A stretch of DNA of 34,279 nucleotides from Candidatus Poribacteria bacterium (GCA_022822785.1 JAJEAL010000050.1:1-34279), one strand, 5' to 3'; shown: positions 1 through 9,051, numbered from the stretch's first letter. Notes: generated by a model not told the origin, from the sequence alone. Translations and numbers: made by a program.

Positions 1-162
1 TGACATTTGGCTTTTGCTGTCGCGAGAAACCCTCAAATCATTGGAAAAGATGCCAGAAACCGAGTTTTTTCTTCAAAACTCGGTTTCTTGTCTGGGGTGT
101 TACGTCAGTGAACTGATTTATGTCTCTCTATTATCTGGCCACAATGAAATGTCAACAGAACC
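1..162 (-). mobile_element. MITE-like element, family A, copy 1 (cut by window edge)
   Basis: About 162 bp that match, in reverse orientation and with scattered differences, the segment at 10951-11121. The right end here reads AAATGTCAACAGAACC followed by TA (163-164); its reverse complement equals the left end of the other copy. The opposite end is missing about 8 bases because the window begins inside it. In the middle lies a perfect long palindrome (56-87). It has no coding capacity, so it would need a transposase supplied elsewhere. TA flanks are what IS630/Tc1-type and some IS5-type elements produce; the parent family is not identified. Confidence 0.75.
56..87. repeat. Palindrome GAAACCGAG...CTCGGTTTC, copy 1
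   Basis: A 32-bp inverted repeat with arms starting GAAACCGAGTTTT and a short loop. Nearly the same hairpin occurs at 11027-11058 (inside the second family A element) and at 22124-22155 (outside any recognised element). In RNA it would be a stable hairpin with A/U-rich inner pairs. Confidence 0.85.
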
Positions 163-237
163 TAACGATAAATCACAATTCGTAAATTCAGATTTTACAT
201 TTTTATTCAGGTAAACATTTATGCGGAGGTGTTTCGC

Positions 238-3200
238 GTGGCAACCCTCAACCTCAAATCAACTCACAAAATTATTAAGAACTACTACGACGAGTTGAAT
301 CGGTTTGATCGACTCGGCAAAACGCATGAGGGGGCCGTGCGTTCAGCGTTCCAATCCCTCCTCCAAGGTTGTGCTCGGAAGTTTGATTGGACGCTCATCC
401 CTGAACATGCAATGACCGGCCGTCGAAAAAAGCGGGTTGTCGTTGACGGTGCACTAATTGACAGTTTCCAACTGCCCCACGGCTACTGGGAGGCGAAGGA
501 CATCCACGACGACCTACCAGCCGAGGTACTCCGCAAGTTTGAAAGAGGCTACCCCCGCGACAACATCCTCTTCCAAACCCCACACCGCGCCATCCTGTGG
601 CAGAACAATCAGCAGACACTTGATGCCGACCTGACCGACCCGACGCAGCTGATACATACCCTTGAAATCTTCTTTTCTCACCGTCCGCAAGAGTACGCCG
701 AATGGGAAGAAGCAGTATCACAATTCAAAGACAGAGTGCCCGCACTTGGGAACGGCTTGGCAGAACTGATTGAGAAAGAACGGGGAGCGAATCGGGAGTT
801 TACCGCCGCCTTTGCCGCCTTCCATGAGAAATGCCGTCAATCAATTAACCCCAATCTCTCCGAAGCCGCTGTTGAGGAGATGTTGATTCAACACCTGTTG
901 ACCGAGCGAATCTTCCGAACCGTCTTTAGCAACCCCGACTTTGTTCATCGCAATATCATCGCCCGTGAAATTGAAACCGTCATCACTGCACTGATGTTTC
1001 ACGCCTTCAATCGCGATGAGTTTCTTAAAAGCCTTGATCCTTTCTATGTAGCGATTGAACGCACCGCTGCGACTATGGACGACTTCTCCCAAAAACAGGG
1101 GTTCCTCAACACGGTCTACGAGCAATTTTTTCAGGGTTTTTCGGTAGAGGTCGCCGATACGCACGGGATTGTCTACACACCGCAGCCGATTGTCGATTTC
1201 ATGGTGAAAAGCGTTGAGGAGATTCTGGGAACCGAATTTGACCGCTCACTCTCCGATGCCGGCGTTCACATCATCGACCCATTTGTAGGGACCGGCAATT
1301 TCATCGTCCGGACAATGCGCGAGATCCGCCCAACCGCGCTTGAGGATAAGTATCAGTCCGAGTTCCACTGCAACGAGGTGATGCTGTTGCCGTACTACAT
1401 CGCGTCGATGAACATTGAACATGAATTTTACGAGGCAACAGGGGACTATCAGCCGTTTGAAGGTATCTGCCTCGTCGATACGTTTGACCTTGCGGAAGAC
1501 CGGCAGCTACCGCTGTTTGCCCCTGACAATACCCGCCGCGTTGAGGAGCAGAAGGAGACGCCAATGTTTGTGGTCATCGGCAATCCACCTTATGATGCGA
1601 AACAGGTCAACGAGAACGATAACAACAGAAAACGGAAATATCCAACAATGGATATGCGGGTTAAGGAGACCTATTCAGAAGACTCCACAGCAAGAAATAA
1701 AAATCAACTCTCCGATCCGTATGTGAAGGCGATTCGGTGGGCATCTGACCGGATAGGAGAGGAAGGGGTTATCGCGTTTGTAACGAATAACAGCTTTCTT
1801 GACGGTGTGGCGTTTGATGGGATGCGGAAACACCTTGAAAAGAACTTTACCAAAATTTATCACATTGACCTCAAAGGCAATGCCCGAACCTCTGGTGAAC
1901 GCCGACGCAAAGAGGGTGGAAATATCTTTGATGACCAGATCCGTGTGGGGATTGGAATCAGTTTCTTCATCAGGAAAGTAGGAACGGAATCTAAAGGGGC
2001 TGAAGTTTGGATTTATTCCATTGAAGATTATCTTAAAGCTCGTGACAAGCAGGAAACTTTAACCCGATTCAGTGCCTATACAAACGTCCCGATGAAGCAA
2101 GCTACTATTGATGCAGAACATACATGGTTGACAGAAGGGCTCCACGCCGAGTTCGAGACCTTTATCCCTATGGGAATGCAGGAAGCGAAGGGGGCAGAGG
2201 GTGAGGCAGTGGATGTGATTTTTAAGACTTATAGCCGCGGTGTCGTAACCTCCCGTGATGCGTGGGCTTATAACTTCACACGAAACACTCTCACTGAAAA
2301 CATGAGTGAGATGATTGATACCTACAACGAATGGGTATTCAAGTGGGAACATCGGAAGGATCGGGAGGCAAACGTTGATGAGCTTATAGTTTATGATGAC
2401 ATGCACATCAGTTGGAGTCGTGACTTAAAATTGGACTTGGAACGAAGCAGGACTGCCGAATACTCTGAAGGCAAGGTAAGAAATTCTCTTTATCGTCCCT
2501 TCACCAAATCTAATCTGTTCTTTGATCGCGTTATGAACGAGGAAGTTTATGTTTTCCCGTCTATCTTCCCCATACCTGAGACAGAAGCGGAAAATCGCGT
2601 AATTTGTGTGAGTGGACTCGGAAGTAAAAAGCCTTTTCACATCTTGACGGTAGGAATGGTTCCCGATCTTCAAATACTTGAAAATACCCAATGCTTTCCC
2701 TTCTACATCTACGATGAGGATGGCACAAACCGTCGGGAGAACATCACCGATTGGGCGTTAGCACAATTCCGGGCACATTACCGAGACGAGACCATCGGCA
2801 AATGGGATATTTTCCACTATGTCTACGCGCTCCTACATCACCCCGATTATCGGGAGCGGTATGCAGCCAACCTCAAGCGGGACCTGCCGCATATTCCGTT
2901 TGGGTCCGATTTTTGGGGGTTTGTCCAAGCGGGGGGACGGTTGGGGGAAATTCACATCAACTACGAGGAGATGCCCGAGTATCAACTTGCATTCATCGAA
3001 AACCGTGAAGTGCCAATCAATTGGCGTGTGGAGAAGATGAAGCTATCCAAAGACAAGACGCAGTTGGCCTACAACGATTTCCTGACGTTAGAGGGGATAC
3101 CCGCAAAGGTGTTTGACTATCGGCTTGGGAATCGGGCAGCGTTGGAATGGGTGATCGACCAGTATCGCGTCAAGACGGACAAACGCAGCGGCATCGTCAA

Positions 3201-3315
3201 CGACCCGAACCGCCCAGACGACCCACGGTACATCGTCAAACTGATTGGGAAGGTGATTACGGTTAGCTTGGAGACGGTGGAGATTGTGGAAGGATTGCCT
3301 GCGTTAGAAATCTGA
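238..3315 (+). CDS. Single-chain restriction-modification enzyme (type ISP/IIG-like, no helicase)
   Basis: A 1025-residue protein predicted to bind DNA, methylate adenine N6 and cut. The N-terminal ~130 residues look like a PD-(D/E)xK nuclease: VDGAL near residue 69 and an E-A-K at 85-87 in GYWEAKD. A helical coupler region like that of type ISP enzymes follows (~140-330), then the methyltransferase with motif I DPFVGTGNF (from ~347) and motif IV NPPY (from ~449), and a long C-terminal part likely to be target recognition. Type ISP enzymes such as LlaBIII carry a RecA-like helicase between nuclease and methylase; no Walker A motif is visible here and the chain is much shorter, so it resembles a type IIG layout. 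GTG 238 is preferred over GTG 229 because GGAGG (225-229) then sits about 8 nt upstream. No specificity or helicase partner is next to it. Confidence 0.85.
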   Translation: MATLNLKSTHKIIKNYYDELNRFDRLGKTHEGAVRSAFQSLLQGCARKFDWTLIPEHAMTGRRKKRVVVDGALIDSFQLPHGYWEAKDIHDDLPAEVLRKFERGYPRDNILFQTPHRAILWQNNQQTLDADLTDPTQLIHTLEIFFSHRPQEYAEWEEAVSQFKDRVPALGNGLAELIEKERGANREFTAAFAAFHEKCRQSINPNLSEAAVEEMLIQHLLTERIFRTVFSNPDFVHRNIIAREIETVITALMFHAFNRDEFLKSLDPFYVAIERTAATMDDFSQKQGFLNTVYEQFFQGFSVEVADTHGIVYTPQPIVDFMVKSVEEILGTEFDRSLSDAGVHIIDPFVGTGNFIVRTMREIRPTALEDKYQSEFHCNEVMLLPYYIASMNIEHEFYEATGDYQPFEGICLVDTFDLAEDRQLPLFAPDNTRRVEEQKETPMFVVIGNPPYDAKQVNENDNNRKRKYPTMDMRVKETYSEDSTARNKNQLSDPYVKAIRWASDRIGEEGVIAFVTNNSFLDGVAFDGMRKHLEKNFTKIYHIDLKGNARTSGERRRKEGGNIFDDQIRVGIGISFFIRKVGTESKGAEVWIYSIEDYLKARDKQETLTRFSAYTNVPMKQATIDAEHTWLTEGLHAEFETFIPMGMQEAKGAEGEAVDVIFKTYSRGVVTSRDAWAYNFTRNTLTENMSEMIDTYNEWVFKWEHRKDREANVDELIVYDDMHISWSRDLKLDLERSRTAEYSEGKVRNSLYRPFTKSNLFFDRVMNEEVYVFPSIFPIPETEAENRVICVSGLGSKKPFHILTVGMVPDLQILENTQCFPFYIYDEDGTNRRENITDWALAQFRAHYRDETIGKWDIFHYVYALLHHPDYRERYAANLKRDLPHIPFGSDFWGFVQAGGRLGEIHINYEEMPEYQLAFIENREVPINWRVEKMKLSKDKTQLAYNDFLTLEGIPAKVFDYRLGNRAALEWVIDQYRVKTDKRSGIVNDPNRPDDPRYIVKLIGKVITVSLETVEIVEGLPALEI

Positions 3316-3349
3316 AGATTTACCAAATTTTCAAGCGGTATACAAAAAT

Positions 3350-3577
3350 TCAAGCAACTGATAGACTTAATTGGGCGTCTCTTGTTGATAATTGAGATAA
3401 CTTGGGGATTGCCCGCAGGCTTATCATGTAATACTCTTCGTAACGTTCAAGGCCAACACAAGCATAACCAACTGCTTCGGCAGCTGCAACTGTGGAACCC
3501 GATCCCATAAATGGGTCTACGACAACACCTTCACCAAGTGCCAGAGAGGCATAAACGATTTGAAGGTATTTACCGCA
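3350..3577 (-). pseudogene. C-terminal fragment of a DNA methyltransferase (beta-class style)
   Basis: The minus strand encodes about 75 residues ending at a TGA (3350-3352) that match the end of N4-cytosine/N6-adenine methyltransferases: motif DPFMGSGST (3491-3517), then AAEAVGY, a VGLE and a YY pair. This is the SAM-binding segment that closes the circularly permuted beta-class enzymes. Upstream of about 3577 the reading frame continues, but only as antisense of the dehydratase gene, and no further methyltransferase motif (no SPPY/NPPY) appears. The catalytic half is therefore missing. It is best read as a remnant left when a deletion or insertion joined it to the neighbouring sugar-acid cluster. 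Convergent with the restriction-modification gene. Confidence 0.75.
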
Positions 3578-3589
3578 TGAAGGAGAACC

Positions 3590-4774
3590 ATGAAAATCAC
3601 TGAATTTGAAATTCTGCGTGTGCCGCCGAGCTGGGTGTGGCTGCGGATACACACCGATACCGAACTGACAGGACTGGGCGAGCCCTTCCTTGAGGGCCAT
3701 GCGGAGCCCGTCATCGCTGAGGTCAAACGACTCGAACCGCTGCTGATTGGAAAAGATCCCTGCCGCGTCGAAGAACTGTGGCACCTGATGTACGGTGAAG
3801 GCTATGTGGGCGGGCCCATTAAGATGAGCGCGATCAGCGGAATTGATATTGCGCTGTGGGACTTGGCGGGCAAAGCGGCGGGTTTACCCATCCACAAGAT
3901 GCTTGGCGGTGCATGCCACGACCGGATTCGTATGTATCACGCGACCGGAGGAGGGCTCCCTTGGTGCGTGGAACCCGGAGACCCTTACCGCGCCGGAACG
4001 CCGCCCGAAACGTCACTGATACCCGACTCACCGGAGGCCTATAGGGAAGCAGCGCGGGTGCTGACCGAAGAGTGGGGGTTCCGATGTTTGAAAGTCCACT
4101 TCGGTCCGGGGACGGGATTGCCTGTTACTTCAGAGGTAGAAGCGTTTGCGGAAAAATTCGCTGCCGTGCGCGAAGGGGCGGGGCCAAACGCTGATGTCGC
4201 TGTGGACATCCATAACCCGCATCCAGCAATCGCTAGGCAGCTCATCGACGCGCTTACCCCACACCGACCGTTATTTGTCGAGGAACCGATGCCCGTTGAA
4301 CGGGTGGACGTTCTCGCCCACATCGCCCAAGGCGCTAACGTTCCCATCGCCGCCGGTGAACGCTGGATGGGCAAATGGATTTTCTTCGATGCGCTGTCAC
4401 GCGGCGCGTTGTCTGTGCTACAGCCGGACATCTGCCACGCAGGTGGCATTACGGAGTGCCGCAAAATTGCAGCGATGGGCGAAGCGGCTTACGCCACGTT
4501 AGCGTTGCACTGTCCGCTCAGTCCACTGGCTTTGGCAGCCTCCATTCAACTGGACGCCTGCACCCCGAACTTCCTCGTGCAGGAGCACAACGAAGTGAAC
4601 GACACGCGCGACGGGGCCCGCACGTTAATCGGTAAAGGCTACTTCAAAGAACCGTTTGTGCTCGACGATGAGGGATGTGTGCCGGTGCCGGACGGCCCGG
4701 GGTTGGGAATTACGTTGGATGAGGAGGGTATGGACCGCATCATGGCGATGCCGTGGAGTCTCCAACGCGGCTAA
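3590..4774 (+). CDS. Enolase-superfamily sugar-acid dehydratase, DgoD-like
   Basis: A 394-residue cytosolic enzyme of the mandelate racemase/muconate lactonizing group, predicted to dehydrate an aldonic acid to a 2-keto-3-deoxy acid using Mg. It follows the E. coli galactonate dehydratase pattern closely: N-terminal capping domain, then barrel metal ligands in VDIHNPH, VEEPMP and AGERW, and the base histidine in LHCPLSPLALA (DgoD has PHCPLGPIALA). The DIH in place of DFH keeps the acid histidine typical of DgoD. A KVHF replaces the KxNG of E. coli, so the exact substrate may differ. Start ATG with AAGGAG 5 nt upstream; that ribosome site sits at the edge of the methyltransferase remnant. A paralogue lies at 25474. 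Confidence 0.88.
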   Translation: MKITEFEILRVPPSWVWLRIHTDTELTGLGEPFLEGHAEPVIAEVKRLEPLLIGKDPCRVEELWHLMYGEGYVGGPIKMSAISGIDIALWDLAGKAAGLPIHKMLGGACHDRIRMYHATGGGLPWCVEPGDPYRAGTPPETSLIPDSPEAYREAARVLTEEWGFRCLKVHFGPGTGLPVTSEVEAFAEKFAAVREGAGPNADVAVDIHNPHPAIARQLIDALTPHRPLFVEEPMPVERVDVLAHIAQGANVPIAAGERWMGKWIFFDALSRGALSVLQPDICHAGGITECRKIAAMGEAAYATLALHCPLSPLALAASIQLDACTPNFLVQEHNEVNDTRDGARTLIGKGYFKEPFVLDDEGCVPVPDGPGLGITLDEEGMDRIMAMPWSLQRG

Positions 4775-4889
4775 CCCACTTTTCTGCTTGACGATGCGGT
4801 GGCGGTGTGTCACGATAGAATAGGAGCGTGTGCTGGGAGCCTTTACACCCACAAACGACTAACATCGGGGTCCAACAGAAGGGGTTGGC

Positions 4890-6542
4890 ATGAAAACGAT
4901 AGACGCAATCGCAAAAACGTTGAAAGCGCAAGGAATTGACTATTTGAGTTGTTTTCCCACGACATCGATGATCGAAGCCGCCGCCCAAGCGGGTATCCGT
5001 CCCATTATCTGTAGACAGGAGCGCGTCGGGGTGCATATCGCCGATGGGTATTCACGGGTCACAAACGGAACCACGCCCGGTGTCTTTGCCATGCAGTACG
5101 GTCCGGGAACCGAAAACAGTTTTGCAGGGGTCGCCACCGCTTTTTCTGACTCGGTGCCGATATTGTTATTGCCGCTCGGACATCCGGTTGATCGACAGGG
5201 AGTCTCGCCGCTATTCCGGTCCGAGATTAGCTACGCGGCTACCACTAAGCGGGTGGAGGTGGTAACCTCAACAGAACGTGTGGGCGGTGTGATGCGTCGG
5301 TCTCTGGCGGCGTTGCGACAGGGCAGACCGGGCCCTGTGATGGTCGAAATTCCTGCGGACGTCGCGATGCAGGAAGTCGGTGATTTCAATGGGGATGCGT
5401 CCCATGTGAAGCCGGTCAAATCCCAAGGGGATCCAAGGGATATCGAAGCGGCTGCCAAAGCCCTATGCAGCGCCCAACGTCCTGTTATTATCGCTGGGCA
5501 AGGGATCCTGTACGCAGAAGCGACCGAAGAGCTGCGGGAACTCTCCGAATTCTTGGCGGTGCCAGTACTGACAACGTTAATGGGGAAAAGCGCGTTCTCT
5601 GAGTCGCATCCGCTCGCCTTAGGATGTGCGACAGGTTCAATGCCGAAGGTACTCCACCACTTCTTGCACTCCTCCGATCTGATATGTGGAATCGGTTGCA
5701 GCTTTACGGACCACGTCATGGCAATGCGGCTGCCAACGGGCAGGACAATTATCCACGCGACCAATGATCCCGTTGACGTTCAGAAAGACCTTGATGTAGA
5801 CTACCCTATTGTCGGAGACGCTCAGCTGGTCCTCCGCCAGCTGTTGGAGGCGTGCAAGGATATTACCGGGAATCAGGCACGATCGACGGACGAGGTGGCT
5901 GCAGAGCTTGCCTCCATCAATGCAGAATGGCTCAATGACTGGATGCCCAAACTCACCAGCGACGAGGTGCCCATCACCCCGTTTCGTGTGATTTGGGATT
6001 TGATGCGGGCGATTCCGCCTGAAGATGCGATTGTAACCCACGACGCAGGCAGTCCCCGTGAACGGATGATTAGCTTCTATCGTGCTGCCGGACCGCGCAG
6101 CTTTATCGGTTGGGGTAGATCTCACGCGCTCGGTACCGGCTTAGGACTCATCATCGGCGCCAAACTCGCAAAACCGGAAAAAGTCTGCACCTACGTTACC
6201 GGAGATACAGCGTTTGGCATGGTTGGGTTGGACTTTGAGACCGCTGTGCGGGAGCGGATTCCTATTATCGTGACTCTGTTTAATAACGGTGGTATGGCAG
6301 GCGAAGCGAGAGGCGTCGCCGAGGCGGAGTATCAGATCAGCAATCTCGGCAGCGATTACGCAGACCTCGCACGGGCGATGGGCGGTCATGGAGAACGAAT
6401 TGAAAATCCCGCGGAAATCGTTCCGGCGTTCCAACGCGCCCGGCGGGTGACCGAAGAGGAAGGGCTACCGGTCTTGCTTGAGTTTATGACGAACCGCGAG
6501 AGGGGTTCATCTGGTCCCGGCAGCGATTTTAAGCCGGTGTAG
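4890..6542 (+). CDS. Thiamine-diphosphate enzyme, acetolactate-synthase-like
   Basis: 550 residues with the three-domain fold of the acetohydroxyacid synthase/benzoylformate decarboxylase family. The PYR domain carries the activating glutamate (E44 in CRQERVG), the central domain spans roughly 190-330, and the PP domain has the cofactor motif starting GDTAF (G438-D439) and ending NNGG (465-468). Members decarboxylate 2-keto acids or ligate the product to a second carbonyl; this copy is not clearly the biosynthetic IlvB, since no small regulatory subunit is adjacent and it sits among sugar-acid genes. ATG 4890 has AAGGGG about 8 nt upstream. It lies 115 bp behind the dehydratase, so co-transcription is possible but not certain. 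Confidence 0.85.
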   Translation: MKTIDAIAKTLKAQGIDYLSCFPTTSMIEAAAQAGIRPIICRQERVGVHIADGYSRVTNGTTPGVFAMQYGPGTENSFAGVATAFSDSVPILLLPLGHPVDRQGVSPLFRSEISYAATTKRVEVVTSTERVGGVMRRSLAALRQGRPGPVMVEIPADVAMQEVGDFNGDASHVKPVKSQGDPRDIEAAAKALCSAQRPVIIAGQGILYAEATEELRELSEFLAVPVLTTLMGKSAFSESHPLALGCATGSMPKVLHHFLHSSDLICGIGCSFTDHVMAMRLPTGRTIIHATNDPVDVQKDLDVDYPIVGDAQLVLRQLLEACKDITGNQARSTDEVAAELASINAEWLNDWMPKLTSDEVPITPFRVIWDLMRAIPPEDAIVTHDAGSPRERMISFYRAAGPRSFIGWGRSHALGTGLGLIIGAKLAKPEKVCTYVTGDTAFGMVGLDFETAVRERIPIIVTLFNNGGMAGEARGVAEAEYQISNLGSDYADLARAMGGHGERIENPAEIVPAFQRARRVTEEEGLPVLLEFMTNRERGSSGPGSDFKPV

Positions 6543-6555
6543 CTTGACTGTATTA

Positions 6556-6741
6556 TGGTGAACAATATAAATATGTAGACACTTTCGATCCACATGTTTG
6601 GTAGGCGCTGTTTCCAACTGTGCCGTCCATTCTCCCATTTGGTAGGTGCTGTTTCCAACTGCGCCGTCCATTCTCCCATTTGGTAGGCGCTGTTTCCAAC
6701 TGCGCCGGTATAGAGTGTCCAAGTAATTCTAAAATTCACCA
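6556..6741. mobile_element. MITE-like element, family B, copy 1
   Basis: A 186-bp non-coding element with inverted ends TGGTGAA / TTCACCA, flanked on both sides by TA (6554-6555 and 6742-6743); including flanks the 10-bp ends TTATGGTGAA / TTCACCATAA are perfect complements. The inside holds three copies of a 41-bp hairpin unit. A shorter relative is at 29879-29982 and a truncated one begins at 34255. It lies between the TPP-enzyme gene and the PhyH gene. Confidence 0.75.
6597..6706. repeat. Tandem 41-bp hairpin repeat, about 2.7 units
   Basis: GGTAGG begins at 6600, 6641 and 6682, giving an exact 41-bp period. Each unit holds GGCGCTGTTTCCAACTGCGCC, a 5-bp stem with an 11-nt loop. Unit 1 has a C-to-T change in the right arm and unit 2 a C-to-T change in the left arm; both keep G:U pairing in RNA. 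There are no spacers, so it is not a CRISPR array. Confidence 0.85.
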
Positions 6742-6795
6742 TAAATTAAATTGGGGCACAGAGACAAGTACAAAACAGAAATAGGGAGGGACACA

Positions 6796-7497
6796 ATGGC
6801 GCTTACACCCCAAGAAGTACAACTTTTTCGACATAACGGCTTCGTCAAACTACCGACACAGTTGGACGATGGTCTTGTAGCGGAACTGAAAGCAGCGGCG
6901 TTAAAAGATATTGGGGACGGGGTCGAACCGGTTGCGCGTAATAAAGACGGGCGGGTGATTCGCATTTCCGACCTGTGGGGGCGCGGCGGAGTCTTTCGAG
7001 AAACAATCGTCTGCGACGAAATCCTCAACCCGCTGGAGTCGATATTGGGTCCGAACATCGATTTTGTGTGCAATCGACATAATCATGTCTATCTTCGTGA
7101 CCGGGATTCAACCGCTTCGTTACAGCTCCACCGCGATGTGAGGCATTGGTCGCGCACCATTGTAACGGTGTTGGTCTATCTTGAGGAAACCAATTTGGAA
7201 AACGGCTGCACCCATGTGGTGCCGGGCTCACACGTCCTGCCGGACTTCGTGAACCTGAATGATGGCGAACTTGTCCATCAAATTGCGCTGGGACAAGTTG
7301 TTCCCGTTCCCATGAATGCCGGGGGATTGCTCGCCATTGATAGCATGATGATTCACTCCGCCGGCACGAATAAGACAGATGGCACCCGCATGAGCATGAC
7401 ATTGGGCTATCACACCGTCGATGAACTCTCTCTTGAAAACCCGAAGCGGATTCTGGTGCGCGGTGAGCAGGTTTATAGAGGGAATGATACCGATTGA
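6796..7497 (+). CDS. Phytanoyl-CoA dioxygenase (PhyH) family oxygenase
   Basis: 233 residues, a non-haem Fe(II)/2-oxoglutarate oxygenase. The iron-binding facial triad is visible as H112-x-D114 (LHRDVRHW) and H187 (MMIHSAG), with R198 placed to hold 2-oxoglutarate. Typical bacterial PhyH proteins are 230-300 residues, so it is full length. ATG 6796 is chosen because GGGAGGG ends about 5 nt before it; a TTG in frame at 6751 lacks this. No CoA ligase is nearby, so a small-molecule hydroxylase in the sugar/osmolyte cluster is more likely than fatty acid alpha-oxidation. The family B repeat lies 53 bp upstream. Confidence 0.85.
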   Translation: MALTPQEVQLFRHNGFVKLPTQLDDGLVAELKAAALKDIGDGVEPVARNKDGRVIRISDLWGRGGVFRETIVCDEILNPLESILGPNIDFVCNRHNHVYLRDRDSTASLQLHRDVRHWSRTIVTVLVYLEETNLENGCTHVVPGSHVLPDFVNLNDGELVHQIALGQVVPVPMNAGGLLAIDSMMIHSAGTNKTDGTRMSMTLGYHTVDELSLENPKRILVRGEQVYRGNDTD

Positions 7498-7529
7498 TAG
7501 CTGAAGCACCCTATTAAAATGTGAAACGT

Positions 7530-7573
7530 GGGTGTCGCTATATCTATCTATAAGCGATAGTGCCGACACGCCC
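7530..7573. terminator. Nested inverted repeat between PhyH and HAD genes
   Basis: GGGTGTCG (7530-7537) can pair with CGACA plus CCC (7564-7573, with a CG bulge), and inside it TCGCT (7535-7539) pairs with AGCGA (7553-7557) as an alternative stem. No U-run follows, so a classic Rho-independent terminator is unlikely; an mRNA-processing or attenuating hairpin is possible. Confidence 0.3.
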
Positions 7574-7603
7574 CAGCCACTGAGGTCGAAATTTGGAGAA
7601 CGG

Positions 7604-8329
7604 ATGAGGAAACTGGTTTTATTTGATATTGATGGCACCATACTAAATGCGGGCGGAATTGGTGGACGGTCGCTCTACCAAGCAGTTGAGGAAATCTGCC
7701 ACGAGAACAGGATGTTTGGGGACAACCCGACCCCCGAACTTGGCCGGGTGCGGATGTCAGGGATGCTAGACACACAGATTGTCCACGACATTTTGGAGGG
7801 TGTGCTGCCCGAACGGGCCATCCAACAGCTGCTGCCCGATATTTTTGACCGTATCGCTAAGCTTTTGAGGGAAGGATGCAAAGCGGAACGCGCGAATATG
7901 AGATTGTTGGACGGTGTACGGGAACTGATTTCAGCAGTGGCAGACCACAAGGCGTGTTTGCTTGGACTGTTGACCGGCAATAACAAGGGCGGCGCGGCTG
8001 CGAAGCTGGACGTTTTCGATCTGAACCCCTTTTTTCAGCTAGGCGCCTTTGGAGATGACGCCCGTTCCCGCAATGCGCTGCCGGCTATCGCTGCACGTCG
8101 CGCTTTTGAACAGACGGGTAAGCGGTTCGTGGGCCAGGACATTGTGATTATAGGCGACACGCCCCGCGATATTGAGTGCGCCCATCACGCCGGTGCCTAT
8201 GCCATCGCTGTTACTACCGGTCAATACTCTCGTGAAGCGCTAGCGCCCTATCAGCCGGACGCGCTCTTTGACGACTTGAGCGATACCCAAAGCGTTATGG
8301 GCGCGATTTTGTCGCCGAACCACGTTTAG
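7604..8329 (+). CDS. HAD-family hydrolase (phosphoglycolate-phosphatase-like)
   Basis: 241 residues. Motif I is DIDGT (D8 nucleophile, D10 acid/base), motif II is the threonine in LLTGN and motif IV is GDTPRD, with an alpha-helical cap between ~20 and ~95. These predict a soluble Mg-dependent phosphatase on a small phosphorylated metabolite; the substrate cannot be read from sequence. ATG 7604 has GGAG about 6 nt upstream; an in-frame codon at 7532 would add 24 unlike residues and overlap the inverted repeat. Its stop codon overlaps the stop of the convergent SDR gene by two bases. Confidence 0.82.
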   Translation: MRKLVLFDIDGTILNAGGIGGRSLYQAVEEICHENRMFGDNPTPELGRVRMSGMLDTQIVHDILEGVLPERAIQQLLPDIFDRIAKLLREGCKAERANMRLLDGVRELISAVADHKACLLGLLTGNNKGGAAAKLDVFDLNPFFQLGAFGDDARSRNALPAIAARRAFEQTGKRFVGQDIVIIGDTPRDIECAHHAGAYAIAVTTGQYSREALAPYQPDALFDDLSDTQSVMGAILSPNHV

Positions 8330-9051
8330 GCGTAATCTTCGGCGTTGTCTTTGGGGTCGTAACCAATCTCTTTTCGAGCATTCTCGGTGTCCCAATAGGC
8401 ACGCGTATTATTCGAGATACCGTAGTAGATGCCGAACTTCACCGATTCCGTCTCAATACTCCGTTTGGTCATATGCACCATATCTGGGTGGCTTAACCAT
8501 GTGGACAAGATGCGATCGCTGCTCCGGTTTTGCACGGACTCCACCGGTTGAAAGGTGCCAATCCGCAGACAGATTACCCGCAACCCAAATTCATCGACAT
8601 AGTATCTGCCGAGCGCTTCCCCGTAGGCCTTGCTGGCACCGTAGTGGCTATCGGGTCGCACCAGCATCTCAGGGGTGGTGTAAACGCCTTCCTGTTCATA
8701 CATTCCGGTCACATGGTTGGTGCTAGCAAAAATCACTTGCGGCACACCGGTCCGACGGGCTGCCTCGTAGATGCAGTAGGTGCCGAGGATGTTGTTCTCG
8801 TAAACCGATTGGAACGATGCGCTGACCGCGGGGTCACCCGCTAGATGAACGACCGAATCCACGCCGCCGACTACCTCCACCATTTTGTCAAGATCTTTGA
8901 CGCTTGCTACATAAACCTCTTCCCCCGGCGCTGCCGGCAGAACCGTCCTGTGATAAAGGAGCCGCAAATCGTAATCGTCTTTCAGTCCATCGCGCAGCAC
9001 CCGTCCAATTTTGCCCGCCGCACCTGTGATAAGTATTTTCTTCCGTGCCAT
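8326..9051 (-). CDS. NAD-dependent epimerase/dehydrogenase, uronate-dehydrogenase-like SDR
   Basis: 241 residues, extended SDR fold. The nucleotide loop is GAAGKIG (10-16), the catalytic set S110, Y137 and K141 (YGASK). The segments LRIG, the TWLSHPDM and the end WDTENARKEIGYDPKDNAE follow the pattern of bacterial uronate dehydrogenase, which oxidises glucuronate or galacturonate to the aldarolactone. Slightly shorter than the ~265 residues of characterised Udh, so a related sugar dehydrogenase/epimerase remains possible. Ribosome site AAAGGGA lies upstream of the start. Convergent with the HAD gene. Confidence 0.78.
   Translation of the reverse strand: MARKKILITGAAGKIGRVLRDGLKDDYDLRLLYHRTVLPAAPGEEVYVASVKDLDKMVEVVGGVDSVVHLAGDPAVSASFQSVYENNILGTYCIYEAARRTGVPQVIFASTNHVTGMYEQEGVYTTPEMLVRPDSHYGASKAYGEALGRYYVDEFGLRVICLRIGTFQPVESVQNRSSDRILSTWLSHPDMVHMTKRSIETESVKFGIYYGISNNTRAYWDTENARKEIGYDPKDNAEDYA

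Noticed and set aside
3578-3784. Extension of the minus-strand methyltransferase frame to 144 residues
   Set aside because: The upstream part is the antisense of the dehydratase gene and has no methyltransferase motifs.
6597-6706. CRISPR-like array with 41-bp period
   Set aside because: The units abut without spacers, only about 2.7 copies exist, and they sit inside a TA-flanked element; no cas gene is near.
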